Positions 14,163-22,571 of a stretch of 59,605 nt of DNA are shown piece after piece (positions within the stretch are counted from its first letter, which is position 1; each line of letters opens with the position of its first letter). Source of the stretch: a virus; the IMG/VR virus record IMGVR_UViG_3300044615_000612, positions 1 through 59,605 of that record; one strand, 5' to 3'. Both the position numbers and the translations under genes were made by a program. The notes beneath the pieces were generated by a model. The model had not been told where the DNA came from. It made no database searches and saw only the letters and a list, made by a program, of their open reading frames with translations.

Positions 14163-14628
14163 TTCGCCTCCTGACCTCGGATGCCCGGGATCTCAGCTCA
14201 TCTGGCCACACCTCTTCCTCAGTAATGTCCTCCCAAAGCTCGGTAGAAAGCGGTTCACTCTCACGTAGTTCGACCACGCGCTCTAACACGCTGCGAACAT
14301 CCTTCACTGGCATGCCGAATGCCCTGGCAATGTCCAATTCGTCACGGCCTGGGTAATTCGCGCTCAGGACGATCAGCCGGTCGCGGCTTGGCAGCCCGTG
14401 GATCCGGAGCAGGCCGGTAATTCTGGCCCCCACTTCGCGGTTTAGACCTAGCTGGTAGTACACCGGCAGCGGTGGTTCCTTGTTGACGATCACCCGCCGG
14501 TGCAGGTCCGGCGCCAGCGTCAGGGGCACGCCCGTAGAACCAATCCGCCACTCGTTGCCAAAGCGTCCTGCCACGCGGTTTCTCCCTGGCCGGAAACGGC
14601 CACGCCTCGTCCAACTGAAACACTTCAC
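14035..14628 (-). CDS. HTH-containing hypothetical protein
   Basis: 197 aa. The GTG at 14628 overlaps the helicase TGA (GTGA), the coupling style of this genome. Residues ~110-135 (DELDIARAFGMPVKDVRSVLERV) fit a helix-turn-helix. Before it lie VYYQLGLNREVGARITGLL and PSRDRLIVLSANY. The last 43 residues overlap the next gene out of frame. It may regulate or accompany the helicase. Confidence 0.6.
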   Translation of the reverse strand: MKCFSWTRRGRFRPGRNRVAGRFGNEWRIGSTGVPLTLAPDLHRRVIVNKEPPLPVYYQLGLNREVGARITGLLRIHGLPSRDRLIVLSANYPGRDELDIARAFGMPVKDVRSVLERVVELRESEPLSTELWEDITEEEVWPDELRSRASEVRRRNELVKRAVLGSAGIRASRRALLGRREERRGSVSGARQENRPA

Positions 14629-16166
14629 CCAGCTCTCGCACTGTCTCTGCGAGCAGCAGCCCGTCTGGACCGCTCGCGGTAGAAGAAGGATCGCTGCCAG
14701 GGCTGGAGCCATGGCTGCTGGATTGCCCATCCGATGTACTCATCGTCACACTCCCCCATGGTCCGGCCCGCGTACTTCCCACGCAGAGGTACGCGGTACT
14801 CAGAGATGCACTTCTTCCTCCCCAGTTCCACGTCGGTGGCGAACAGGGTGCCCGTGGCCTGGCCCTTCTGTGCCTTCAGCCCCTCTTCCAGGAGCTTGGC
14901 CTTACGCACGTCCTCGGCCGCCTGGGCAAGCAGGTCCAGCGGATCGTCGTCCTTCTCCTCCGCCAGCTGGCGGGCTCGGACGATCACCTCTTGGTGAGTC
15001 CCCTCGGCGGCGAACATGTCCACCGCGGTGCGGACGCTATGCGAGGCGCTGCAATCGGTTATGTCCACCACCTTGAACCACGGCTTGCCTGAGCCGGCGA
15101 TGGCGGCACGCCTCGCCTCCACGCTGGTGTGACACTGCTCGGAGTCCAGGCACCCAGACTCAGGCCGGGTGACTCTGCCGACGATCTGAAGCCAAAGCAC
15201 ACGGCTCTTGGTCGGTCTCCCCAGGATCACGGTGCGGGCGACGGGTGCGTCAAAACCCATGGTGGCGATCTGACAGTTGGCCAGCACATCCAGCTCTCCG
15301 CGTCGGAACTGGTTGATGATCCTGTTCCGCTCGTCTTCCGACTGGAGGTAGGTGTTGCCGGCGATCCACGCCGCCCTCATCCCGTACTGGGACGCGGCCA
15401 TCTCGGCATACGCCTTGGCACTGCGCACACCGGGCAGGAACGCCAGGGCAGGGCCCTCCCGCTCTTCACGGGTTGTCAGGCACAGCTGATGGAGCGGCCG
15501 GCTGCATCCCATGACCATGTCCAGGTCGGACGCGCTGTAGTCGCCGGCACTGACGCTGACCTGCCTCAGATCCAGATCAGTGCAGCGGACCAGCTTGCAC
15601 CTGGGGGGGACGCACCAGGCGTCATCGATGCCCGCCTGGAGGCCGTAGTCGAAGGCTGTGTGTTCGTAGAACTCACGGAGCGCGCGGCCGTCCATGCGGA
15701 AAGGCGTGGCCGTGAATCCAATGACCGTGGCCCCGTGATCCCGGAGGTCACGCAGCATGGCTAGGCACGGCTCGCTGAACTGCGTGTGTGCCTCATCGAC
15801 AATGACGAGGTCGAACCCGCGGAACCGCTCGTATCGCTTCTCGCCCCGTCCGCTCAGGAGGGTCTGGCGTGACGCCACCACCACCCTTCCGCCACCCAGC
15901 CACATGTCGGTCTGGGCTGCGAACTGCGCCATCTCTATCTCAGGGCGCTCATCGCACCAGCGGGCAAAAGTGTCCGCCCCCTGCCATGCCAGCTCACGCA
16001 TGGGGACGATCATGAGGATCCGTGCGTCCGGGTAGGTGTTCGCCAGATGTGCGAACATCACGGTCTTCCCTGACCCGGTAAACACGCTGCACAGCATGGT
16101 GCGGTAGTGCGGCATGGCCTCCACTACTGCATCAACGCACCGCTGCTGGTAATCCCTTACTCGCAT
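14625..16166 (-). CDS. SF2 DEAD/DEAH helicase with DUF3820-like tail
   Basis: 513 aa. Walker A GSGKT at 31-35, DEAH at 124-127, TATP at 152-155, and motif VI QIVGRVTRP at 327-335 define an UvsW/RecG-like superfamily 2 helicase. Residues ~462-495 (LRGKYAGRTMGECDDEYIGW...) resemble DUF3820, seen also as a separate gene at 12001. Expected to unwind or remodel branched DNA during replication and recombination, with SSB and ERF encoded upstream. Confidence 0.92.
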   Translation of the reverse strand: MRVRDYQQRCVDAVVEAMPHYRTMLCSVFTGSGKTVMFAHLANTYPDARILMIVPMRELAWQGADTFARWCDERPEIEMAQFAAQTDMWLGGGRVVVASRQTLLSGRGEKRYERFRGFDLVIVDEAHTQFSEPCLAMLRDLRDHGATVIGFTATPFRMDGRALREFYEHTAFDYGLQAGIDDAWCVPPRCKLVRCTDLDLRQVSVSAGDYSASDLDMVMGCSRPLHQLCLTTREEREGPALAFLPGVRSAKAYAEMAASQYGMRAAWIAGNTYLQSEDERNRIINQFRRGELDVLANCQIATMGFDAPVARTVILGRPTKSRVLWLQIVGRVTRPESGCLDSEQCHTSVEARRAAIAGSGKPWFKVVDITDCSASHSVRTAVDMFAAEGTHQEVIVRARQLAEEKDDDPLDLLAQAAEDVRKAKLLEEGLKAQKGQATGTLFATDVELGRKKCISEYRVPLRGKYAGRTMGECDDEYIGWAIQQPWLQPWQRSFFYRERSRRAAARRDSARAG

Positions 16167-16185
16167 CGCTCATCTCCAAGGCGGT

Positions 16186-16213
16186 GGCGCCGGGGGCATC
16201 CGCCCCCAGCGCC
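16186..16213. other. Strong hairpin between SSB and helicase genes
   Basis: GGCGCCGGGGGC and GCCCCCAGCGCC pair with a single mismatch around a 4-base loop. There is no T-run on either side. It may limit transcription or protect the upstream mRNA. Confidence 0.5.
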
Positions 16214-16245
16214 GCAATCCGTTCGCCCTAGCCGTCCCTGGCTGG

Positions 16246-16563
16246 TCAGAAGGCTTCGGTTCGCCCTCCCGGCGACCCAAGCAGCTGGAGGCTCTTCACG
16301 TCCACGCTCCACGCCTCACGCTTCTGACCGTCCTTTTCGTACTTCCGGCACCGGAGAGTGCCCGTGATCGCCACTGACTTGCCCCGGGTCAGGTACTCAG
16401 TCACCTTGCCCGGTCGCCACAGGTCGCAGTTGAGGAACATCGTCTCGTCCTTCCGACCGTTGACCGCGATTGCGAACGACGCCACCTCCGACTCTCCGAC
16501 TGCCTTCAGCTCGGCGTCCCTCGTCAGATTCCCCGTTCCCGTCCAGACGTTCAGGTTCTCCAT
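16246..16563 (-). CDS. ssb: Single-stranded DNA-binding protein
   Basis: 105 aa. OB-fold pattern: NVWTGTGNLTRDAELKAV, FAIAVNG, TMFLNCDLW, YLTRGKSVAITGTL and a final Y-rich strand. It lacks the long acidic tail of cellular SSBs. It lies directly downstream of the ERF annealase, whose frame continues 167 bases into it. Expected to coat ssDNA during replication and annealing. Confidence 0.9.
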   Translation of the reverse strand: MENLNVWTGTGNLTRDAELKAVGESEVASFAIAVNGRKDETMFLNCDLWRPGKVTEYLTRGKSVAITGTLRCRKYEKDGQKREAWSVDVKSLQLLGSPGGRTEAF

Positions 16564-17200
16564 GCGTCACCTCTGCGTACTTGGTCAGTCGATCCAACAC
16601 CGCCTGATCGCAGACACGCTCTGCGACTCTCAGCTCCACCCGCTTGAGGACACTGGCGATCTCCTCACCGCTCGTCGCCGCGTCGATCGCCGCCCGGGCC
16701 TTGGATTCGATTTCCATGCCACGGACCTGATTGCGGACAGGTCGCTGCTCCTGCCGCTGCGGCATCGTCTGCTCGCCGTCGTCGTCCTCCTCCGCCCAGC
16801 CACCGACCAAGCCAAGCAGCAGGTACTTCTTGGCGTAGGTGTAGGCACTGCCCAGTGACTGCATGTCCAGCTTGGGCTGGCCGCCCTTGTCCACGCCCAG
16901 GTAGAGCGGGCACAAAGACGTGACGAACTGACCGCTGCTGTGACGCAGCGTGCCCACTGCGATCCACTCGCCGTTCACCCGCGTCAGGCACACCTGCGGA
17001 AGGCTCAGGCCATTGGCGTTGAGAGGGCCACGCAGGGCCTCGCAGATGCCGCTGTACGTGAGATACCAGTACTTGCCGAACTTGTTCTCGCCGGTCTTCT
17101 CAATCGCCGGGTAAGCCGCCTGGGCAGCCACCAACGCCTTGACCAACTCAGACGTGTCTGGGCTGCATGTCAGCCCCGGAAGTGCGCTATCGATCACCAT
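16397..17200 (-). CDS. erf: ERF-family single-strand annealing protein
   Basis: 267 aa from the ATG at 17200, chosen because TAGGAGG lies seven bases upstream. The ERF pattern is present: LVKALVAAQAAYPAIEKTG, FGKYWYLTYSGICEALRGPLNANGL, SLGSAYTYAKKYLLLGLVG. It anneals complementary strands in phage recombination, paired here with the exonuclease next door. The last 55 residues overlap ssb in another frame and may not be part of the fold. Confidence 0.88.
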   Translation of the reverse strand: MVIDSALPGLTCSPDTSELVKALVAAQAAYPAIEKTGENKFGKYWYLTYSGICEALRGPLNANGLSLPQVCLTRVNGEWIAVGTLRHSSGQFVTSLCPLYLGVDKGGQPKLDMQSLGSAYTYAKKYLLLGLVGGWAEEDDDGEQTMPQRQEQRPVRNQVRGMEIESKARAAIDAATSGEEIASVLKRVELRVAERVCDQAVLDRLTKYAEVTHGEPERLDGNGESDEGRRAEGSRRVGGGVVRNRGQRSEGRDDVPQLRPVATGQGD

Positions 17201-18065
17201 GTCCATTCCTCCTAGTCCATGGAGGGAAGACCAACTCCCCCTCCTCTTCGTCCTCGTCACTGCGGTAGTAGCCCAGCTCACGGCGCAGGGCGATCTGGTC
17301 CAGCGTGCGAGCGATCTGCTCGCGGGCCTGCTCCACCAGATCAGTGGGCAACGTGTAGACGCGCACGCCAAACGGCTTGACCGTCTGGGCGAACACAAAC
17401 TTCAGCCGATGCGGAGGCCAGTCACAGGCGAGTGCGGCATCGGAGTACCAGGCGTCCTGCCAGAGATAGCCGTAGTCCATACAGGACCTGTACAGCTGAT
17501 CCCATGACGAGCTGGTGGTCTTGAAGTCCCAAAGGAACAGCTCGGTCACCCCGTCGGCCAATGCCTTGCGCTGGTGGCCGGCGGCGTCCGTGTGCCGGAA
17601 GGTGGCCTGGCAGTCCTGGGTGGCATCGAAGATGTCCACCACCACCGGGTGGCGGGCACAGTTGTCCAGGATCCGCTGGATCCGCCAGTAGTCCTCGGCG
17701 GTCACGTCCTGCTTGCTGCCAAGGTTGGCCTTCCACTCCAGGTAAGGCTTGCCCCGGCGGGCACCGTTCGACAGGACCTCGTCCGGCGGTACGGCGTAAA
17801 TGTCCGACAGGGGCACCCCGGCGATGCTGGCTGGGATAGCCCTATCTACGAGCGTCCCAAAGGACGTTCCGGCGTTCCCGCTGAACAGGGACTCGCCGTT
17901 GTCCAGGCACTCCTGGGCCAATCCTCCGCCCCGGTACACGGCATGGGCGTAGGATCTGGTGTAGTGGCCATCGTCCTGCCGGTAGGCCCGGTCGATGGCC
18001 TCTTGGTCCAGCAGCTGCCGGGTGCTTGCGTCCAGGCACCCCCCGGTGTAGTGTCCCCCTGTCAT
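17187..18065 (-). CDS. PD-(D/E)XK exonuclease (RecE/DUF3799-like)
   Basis: 292 aa. Catalytic residues fit: Asp171 in KALADGV, then LWDFKTT with Asp180 and Lys182, and an upstream SFGTLVDRAI helix. The next gene downstream is ERF, so the pair forms a resecting exonuclease and annealase module. The C-terminus ends in an acidic DEDEEEGE stretch. The ATG is coupled to the small gene before it. Confidence 0.85.
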   Translation of the reverse strand: MTGGHYTGGCLDASTRQLLDQEAIDRAYRQDDGHYTRSYAHAVYRGGGLAQECLDNGESLFSGNAGTSFGTLVDRAIPASIAGVPLSDIYAVPPDEVLSNGARRGKPYLEWKANLGSKQDVTAEDYWRIQRILDNCARHPVVVDIFDATQDCQATFRHTDAAGHQRKALADGVTELFLWDFKTTSSSWDQLYRSCMDYGYLWQDAWYSDAALACDWPPHRLKFVFAQTVKPFGVRVYTLPTDLVEQAREQIARTLDQIALRRELGYYRSDEDEEEGELVFPPWTRRNGHGDR

Positions 18066-18262
18066 CGGATCACCCCCCGCAGGCGCCGCAGTGCGCTGCG
18101 AGGGCGGCCAAGCACCAGCAGGGTGCAGGCGTCGCCCAGCGAAATAGCCAGAGTGGCAAGCCGGACAAGAGGCCGGGAACAGCTAGACAACTGAGCTAGC
18201 TGCCCGGACCCCTTGACTGTCTGCCAGCTTGCTGAAAAGTCAAGGTAGGCACCTTCAGTCAT
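18062..18262 (-). CDS. Small leader protein of the recombination operon
   Basis: 66 aa. The ATG at 18262 follows ATGAGGAGTGTC and the stop is ATGA-coupled to the exonuclease. Starts MTEGAYLDFSASWQ; the C-terminus is basic and hydrophobic. Its 5' end folds into a hairpin (CCTTGACT/AGTCAAGG). The start codon shares the TCATGA palindrome with the integrase ATG on the other strand. Confidence 0.5.
   Translation of the reverse strand: MTEGAYLDFSASWQTVKGSGQLAQLSSCSRPLVRLATLAISLGDACTLLVLGRPRSALRRLRGVIR
18213..18245. promoter_or_regulatory. Inverted repeat in divergent integrase/recombination junction
   Basis: CCTTGACT at 18213-18220 and AGTCAAGG at 18238-18245 form a perfect 8-bp inverted repeat. 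It lies 16 bases in front of the integrase ATG. A similar element with a different stem (CCCCTT/AAGGGG) lies in front of the DUF3820 gene near 12340. Operator or RNA leader. Confidence 0.4.
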
Positions 18263-19085
18263 GACACTCCTCATAGACTACGCCCGCCGATACGCCCAAC
18301 GAGTCGGGGCTTCCCCCGGGTATTTAGAGCAGTTGGAGGTCTTCACCCAGCGTCTTCCTTGGCACGTGGAGGAGGTCACCACCGAAATGGTGGACTCCTA
18401 CTTGACTACCGCTCTAGCTAAATTGAGCCCCACTACAGTCGCCAACCACCGCAGATACCTTACAACCCTCATGACCGCCGCCAAACGCGACGGGCTGAAC
18501 AGTTGTACAGATCGCTTCCGCCGTGTCAAGGTTCCGCGTCCGGTTCCCAGGGCGTGGTCCCTGGACGAACTGCGTCAGCTGATTGCTGCTGCGAGACAGA
18601 CGCCAGGTCATTTCCGTGACCTCCCTAAAGCCGACTTCCTGGTCGCTTGGTTCCTATCCGGCTACGCGCTGGGCCTACGTGCCGGCGACCTCATGGCGAT
18701 GAGGTGGGCCGACGTGCGCGGGCGAAGAATCTATCTGCGGCAAAACAAAACGTCAACACCCCACGTCGCGGTTTTTACAGACGAGGCGTTAGCCGCGTGT
18801 CAGCGGCTTCCGAAGCGGCCCAGGATCTTCGGAGACTTCGCCGCGCAGAACACCATCCAGCAATGGGTCAAGGAATGCAGCGTCCGTGCAGGTCTGGACG
18901 GCACCACCAAGTTCCTGCGTCGCAGCTGTGCGACTTACGCCAAGGTCCATGGCATGAGTCCACAGGCCAAGCTTGGTCACCTCACGCCTGGGCTAGCAGA
19001 ACGCTGCTACGTCGATCAGCTCTTGTACGAGCAGGAGACGGGGGCCAACAGCGAGCCACTGCCAGCAGTGCTAGCCCACTCCTAA
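18261..19085 (+). CDS. int: Tyrosine recombinase/integrase
   Basis: 274 aa. SAM-like N-terminal domain with a PTTVANHRRYLTTLM helix (57-71), then the catalytic domain: Arg140 in ALGLRAGDL, Lys163 in QNKTSTP, KFLR at 217-220, His240 in LGHLT, and nucleophile Tyr250 in ERCYVDQ. The usual HxxR motif reads KxxR. It runs against the flanking genes. Likely integrates the phage genome; a companion excisionase was not identified. Confidence 0.9.
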   Translation: MTLLIDYARRYAQRVGASPGYLEQLEVFTQRLPWHVEEVTTEMVDSYLTTALAKLSPTTVANHRRYLTTLMTAAKRDGLNSCTDRFRRVKVPRPVPRAWSLDELRQLIAAARQTPGHFRDLPKADFLVAWFLSGYALGLRAGDLMAMRWADVRGRRIYLRQNKTSTPHVAVFTDEALAACQRLPKRPRIFGDFAAQNTIQQWVKECSVRAGLDGTTKFLRRSCATYAKVHGMSPQAKLGHLTPGLAERCYVDQLLYEQETGANSEPLPAVLAHS

Positions 19086-22000
19086 TGCAGCCAGCGGATC
19101 CAACTCATTCTGCCTAGCTTGCTCACGCCTGCGGCGTGACGCCTCAGCCTGAAGAATTCTGTACAACAAGTATTGCCGCGACTCTTCCGGGCTCAGTCGT
19201 TGGATGTCTTCTGGCTTGATCGATAGGTTCTCAAACGTGGACATGCCAGGGGCCTGGTCCAACAGCTGGTTGAGCGTGGTGCGTGCGGCCAGCCGCATCG
19301 TCCGGTCCTGGTCAACGTCCTGAAACTTGACGCCCGTGAGCGTGTTGATCAGGAACTTGGCCGCCTTCTCCGACGGGCTGATGCGGTCGTCCAGGTAGTT
19401 GCGGTACAGCCCAAGGGCCCTGGATCCACCAGGCGCGTTAGCGAGGAGCTGTTCCAGCGGCCGTCCCCACGGACCGATGCCTGCTTCCAGCGTGGAGTAC
19501 AGGTCACTCAGCTGCCGGCCTGAGTAGAACTGTCGGTTCAAAACCATTTCCAACGGCCCCTTCAGGAGCGGGTTGGACTGTCCAAGGATGTTGCTACCTG
19601 TCTTCTGGATCGCATCAGCGAACCGCCCGGCCAGCGTGTTGCCGACTCCTGGAGAGACAAGGTTTAGCAATCCCTCTTGCGGCAGGTCGATGTTGTCTAG
19701 GTAGCGTGTGACGCCGGGAGTCTGGAGTCCAAGAAGTGGAGTCGATGGATCGATGGCGATGGCCGTTGATTGCCGAAGATGCTCTGGCACAAATCGGTCA
19801 GGGCTTGGCTCGGTCAGCCGGTTCACCGCCCGGATCGATTGGCCCATCAGCCCGGCCGGCTTCTCGGTCAGCTCCTGGAAGATGAGCGGCGTGATGCCTC
19901 GCGTAAAACGGTAGAACGGGAAAAGCCGGGTGAGGTAACGGCGTTCAACCTCGGTGAAGTTCTCCGGCGAATACAGCACCTGACTGATGTCGGCTGTGCG
20001 CTTGGCAGCCAGCGGCGAGTCGCCACGGCGGATGCGGGTCAGGTAGCTGCCGACGCGGTTCATCGCATCGGTCATAGAGGCCGTGCGGTCCGAAAGGTCC
20101 AGCAGCATGTTGGGGTTTGGACCGGCGCCGCGTACTGAGTACGGGTACCACGTGCGGAACGCCGTGAGCGGCTTGTTGAAGACCCCCGTGAACAGCCCGC
20201 CAGCGCCACCCGGGAAGTTCTCCCGGTAGTTGAGGTTGCCCGCTCCCACGCCCAGCTCGTCCGCCACGCTCTGTGATGTGAGATTCACACCTCCGGCGTC
20301 AACTGACCACCTTCGGATCAACAACTCATCCAGCAACTGGTCGTCGCTTAGGCCACGGAAGCGTGGGCTGTTGCGGATCGGATCCAGAAGGCTTGGGTTG
20401 GCGGCGACCTCTTCACGGGCACGCTCGTACATCGGCGTGCCACGCAGCCGTGCAGGCAGGTTCCGGTAGTTGCCGCCCGCCACCTGGCCGGCGACCACCT
20501 GATCACGCAGCAGCGGATCGAATGCGCCCTGCGTGGCAGCGGCGAACTGCCCAGAGTAAAGGTCACGCATGTGCCGTGACGGGCTTGCCAATGCCAGGGT
20601 CTTAAACCGATCCGTCACCGCATCCCAGGCGGCCAGGAGCCCGCGGGCCTCACGCGGGGCACGGCTGCCGACAATCTTCTGGTTCCAGTGATCGATCACG
20701 TCCTTGGGGAACGAGACGTTTTGCAGTTGGTCCAGCGTGAGTCCTGCCCGGTCGGCCAGGATCTGAAGTGCAGGAATGGCCCCGCCCGCACGCTCGGTCA
20801 CATCGAAACCGCCTAGTGCCTGCAACGCCTCCATGGGCGTGTACGCCTGGCCACCAGGCACCAAATTGGCTGGCCTGTCGAATCGATTGGCCGGCAGGGC
20901 CAGCTGGTCCAGGAAGAGATTGGCCGTTGTGTTCCGCTGGCCCATGTTCCGGAGGTAGCTGGACAGATCGTTGCCAACGTCTCCGTACTTCCGCAGTCCC
21001 TGCTCGCCAGCCTGGAGCGGCGTGCGGCGCAAGCTGTCGGCCAAGTCAACGTATGCCGCCGCAACCGGGTCCGTGGCACCAGCCAGGAGATCGTTGGGAT
21101 CGATGCCGTCCCGGAGGTAGTCGAACGGTCCGACACCTTGCGGCAACCAGGCACGCTCTGTGCCGTCACGCATGGTGATGCGGGCGTTGATGGCCAGCCA
21201 ATCATCAATAATGGCCCGTGCCCTGGTGGGGCCGCTGTTGGCCGCGTCGCGGAGCGCCGCCTGGAGCCCGGCGTCGGCGTTCATCGCGTCCAGGACCCAC
21301 GTGGGGAACGCCCGGTTGTACGTCTCACGCTGGGCGAACGCACCCTGGCCAGTGTCGGCCACCGCAAACCCTCTGGGCGGGCGTGTAGGGCGAGGGGCGA
21401 ACCGTGGGTCCACTCTTGGACTGTCGATCTCTGCCAGCTGACGGGGTGCGTAACCGATCTCGTTGGGCAGCCGTGTCGTCTGGAACCGCAGGCCAAGTTC
21501 CTCGGCCAACCCCGGCTGGCGGTCGATGAGGTCGGTGATGGCCTGCACGTACTGCCGACCTGCATCGGAGGACAGGGCGTCTACGATGTTCTGCGGGATG
21601 CGGTCGCTCTGGTTTTCCAGCAGGTCACGCAGGCCGATCCGGAACTCAGGCGAACGGAAGATGTCCTCGCCTATGTCCCGTGCCGCTGGTACTTCGATCT
21701 CGGCCAACTGCCGGGCCACTTCCCGGGCGTTGCGCTGCTCGGCCTCCGTGAGTTGACGACCCATCCACATGCTGTCGGCGTCATCGAATCCCTTGACGCG
21801 GGAGTCGAACAACGCCTGCGCCGTCCGCATGGCCGGGCCGGTGTACGGGTTGGTGAAGAGCGAGCCGCGCAGTCGATCGGATGTGCGGGCGGCGAAGTCA
21901 CCGAATGTCTGACCATACAGGTCGGCCGCACCGTCACCGTATCCGGGAAACGAAACGCGGTGCGACCGGGCCAGAGGTGCATTCAGCAGTTCATCCGTGC

Positions 22001-22571
22001 CGCCGTAGGTTTCCCATGCCCGCCTGGCGGCTTCTACCGCTTGGTCATCGCCAGCGGATTCAATGAGGTTGAGCGGCGTGTTGCGGCGGAGATATTCCGC
22101 AGGCCCGCCAAACCCGGCGTTGCGAGCCGCCAGTGTGATGTCGTCTGGCGTGATGCCCGCCTTGGCTGCGGCCCGGAATGCTGCGGTCTTGGAGCCCTGG
22201 CCAAGCAATGCAGACAGGCCCAGTGACGCATAGGTCAATGGGTCCAGCAGGACCTCGGCACCAAGGCCACCAGCGAAGTTGCCCCACGTATCCTCTTCGC
22301 CGGCCAGGCCGTACTGACGCAGCAGCTCACGTCCTGTGACGCGGTCGTCGGACGTGCCGAACACTGACAGAGGATCGCCTGCCAGAAGACCTCGGACGAA
22401 CGCTCCGGGCGTGTCCAGCAGATATCCGAATGCCGAGAGCCCGCTGGCCCCCATGTTGGCCAGGCCACGGAGAAGGCCGTCCTTCTCCTCCGGCGGCATG
22501 AGGTCCTCTAGCCGCTCCGCCCCAAGCGTTCCATACGGATCGTAGATGTCGAAGAGGGGAGAGCGGGCCAT
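19071..22571 (-). CDS. Very large virion-associated (ejection-like) protein
   Basis: 1166 aa, the largest gene in the window. N-terminus: LFDIYDPYGTLGAERLED, then GYLLDTPGAFVRGLLAGD, seen in many large podovirus-like structural proteins. C-terminal third has YLTRLFPFYRFTRGITPL and repeated helical segments. It has hydrophobic and amphipathic helices but no enzymatic motif that I recognise. Position at the end of the tail/core block suggests an internal virion or ejection protein; a large polyvalent protein is the alternative. Confidence 0.6.
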   Translation of the reverse strand: MARSPLFDIYDPYGTLGAERLEDLMPPEEKDGLLRGLANMGASGLSAFGYLLDTPGAFVRGLLAGDPLSVFGTSDDRVTGRELLRQYGLAGEEDTWGNFAGGLGAEVLLDPLTYASLGLSALLGQGSKTAAFRAAAKAGITPDDITLAARNAGFGGPAEYLRRNTPLNLIESAGDDQAVEAARRAWETYGGTDELLNAPLARSHRVSFPGYGDGAADLYGQTFGDFAARTSDRLRGSLFTNPYTGPAMRTAQALFDSRVKGFDDADSMWMGRQLTEAEQRNAREVARQLAEIEVPAARDIGEDIFRSPEFRIGLRDLLENQSDRIPQNIVDALSSDAGRQYVQAITDLIDRQPGLAEELGLRFQTTRLPNEIGYAPRQLAEIDSPRVDPRFAPRPTRPPRGFAVADTGQGAFAQRETYNRAFPTWVLDAMNADAGLQAALRDAANSGPTRARAIIDDWLAINARITMRDGTERAWLPQGVGPFDYLRDGIDPNDLLAGATDPVAAAYVDLADSLRRTPLQAGEQGLRKYGDVGNDLSSYLRNMGQRNTTANLFLDQLALPANRFDRPANLVPGGQAYTPMEALQALGGFDVTERAGGAIPALQILADRAGLTLDQLQNVSFPKDVIDHWNQKIVGSRAPREARGLLAAWDAVTDRFKTLALASPSRHMRDLYSGQFAAATQGAFDPLLRDQVVAGQVAGGNYRNLPARLRGTPMYERAREEVAANPSLLDPIRNSPRFRGLSDDQLLDELLIRRWSVDAGGVNLTSQSVADELGVGAGNLNYRENFPGGAGGLFTGVFNKPLTAFRTWYPYSVRGAGPNPNMLLDLSDRTASMTDAMNRVGSYLTRIRRGDSPLAAKRTADISQVLYSPENFTEVERRYLTRLFPFYRFTRGITPLIFQELTEKPAGLMGQSIRAVNRLTEPSPDRFVPEHLRQSTAIAIDPSTPLLGLQTPGVTRYLDNIDLPQEGLLNLVSPGVGNTLAGRFADAIQKTGSNILGQSNPLLKGPLEMVLNRQFYSGRQLSDLYSTLEAGIGPWGRPLEQLLANAPGGSRALGLYRNYLDDRISPSEKAAKFLINTLTGVKFQDVDQDRTMRLAARTTLNQLLDQAPGMSTFENLSIKPEDIQRLSPEESRQYLLYRILQAEASRRRREQARQNELDPLAALGVG

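Noticed and set aside
14342-14743. Second frame beside the 14035 gene, with a strong GGGGGAG start at 14743
   Set aside because: Its N-terminus is Ser/Gly-rich, lies inside the real helicase end, and its second half is low-complexity. The GTGA-coupled frame at 14628 reads better.
18181-18207. Possible tRNA gene
   Set aside because: Only a D-arm-like piece is present; no anticodon, T-arm or acceptor could be folded.
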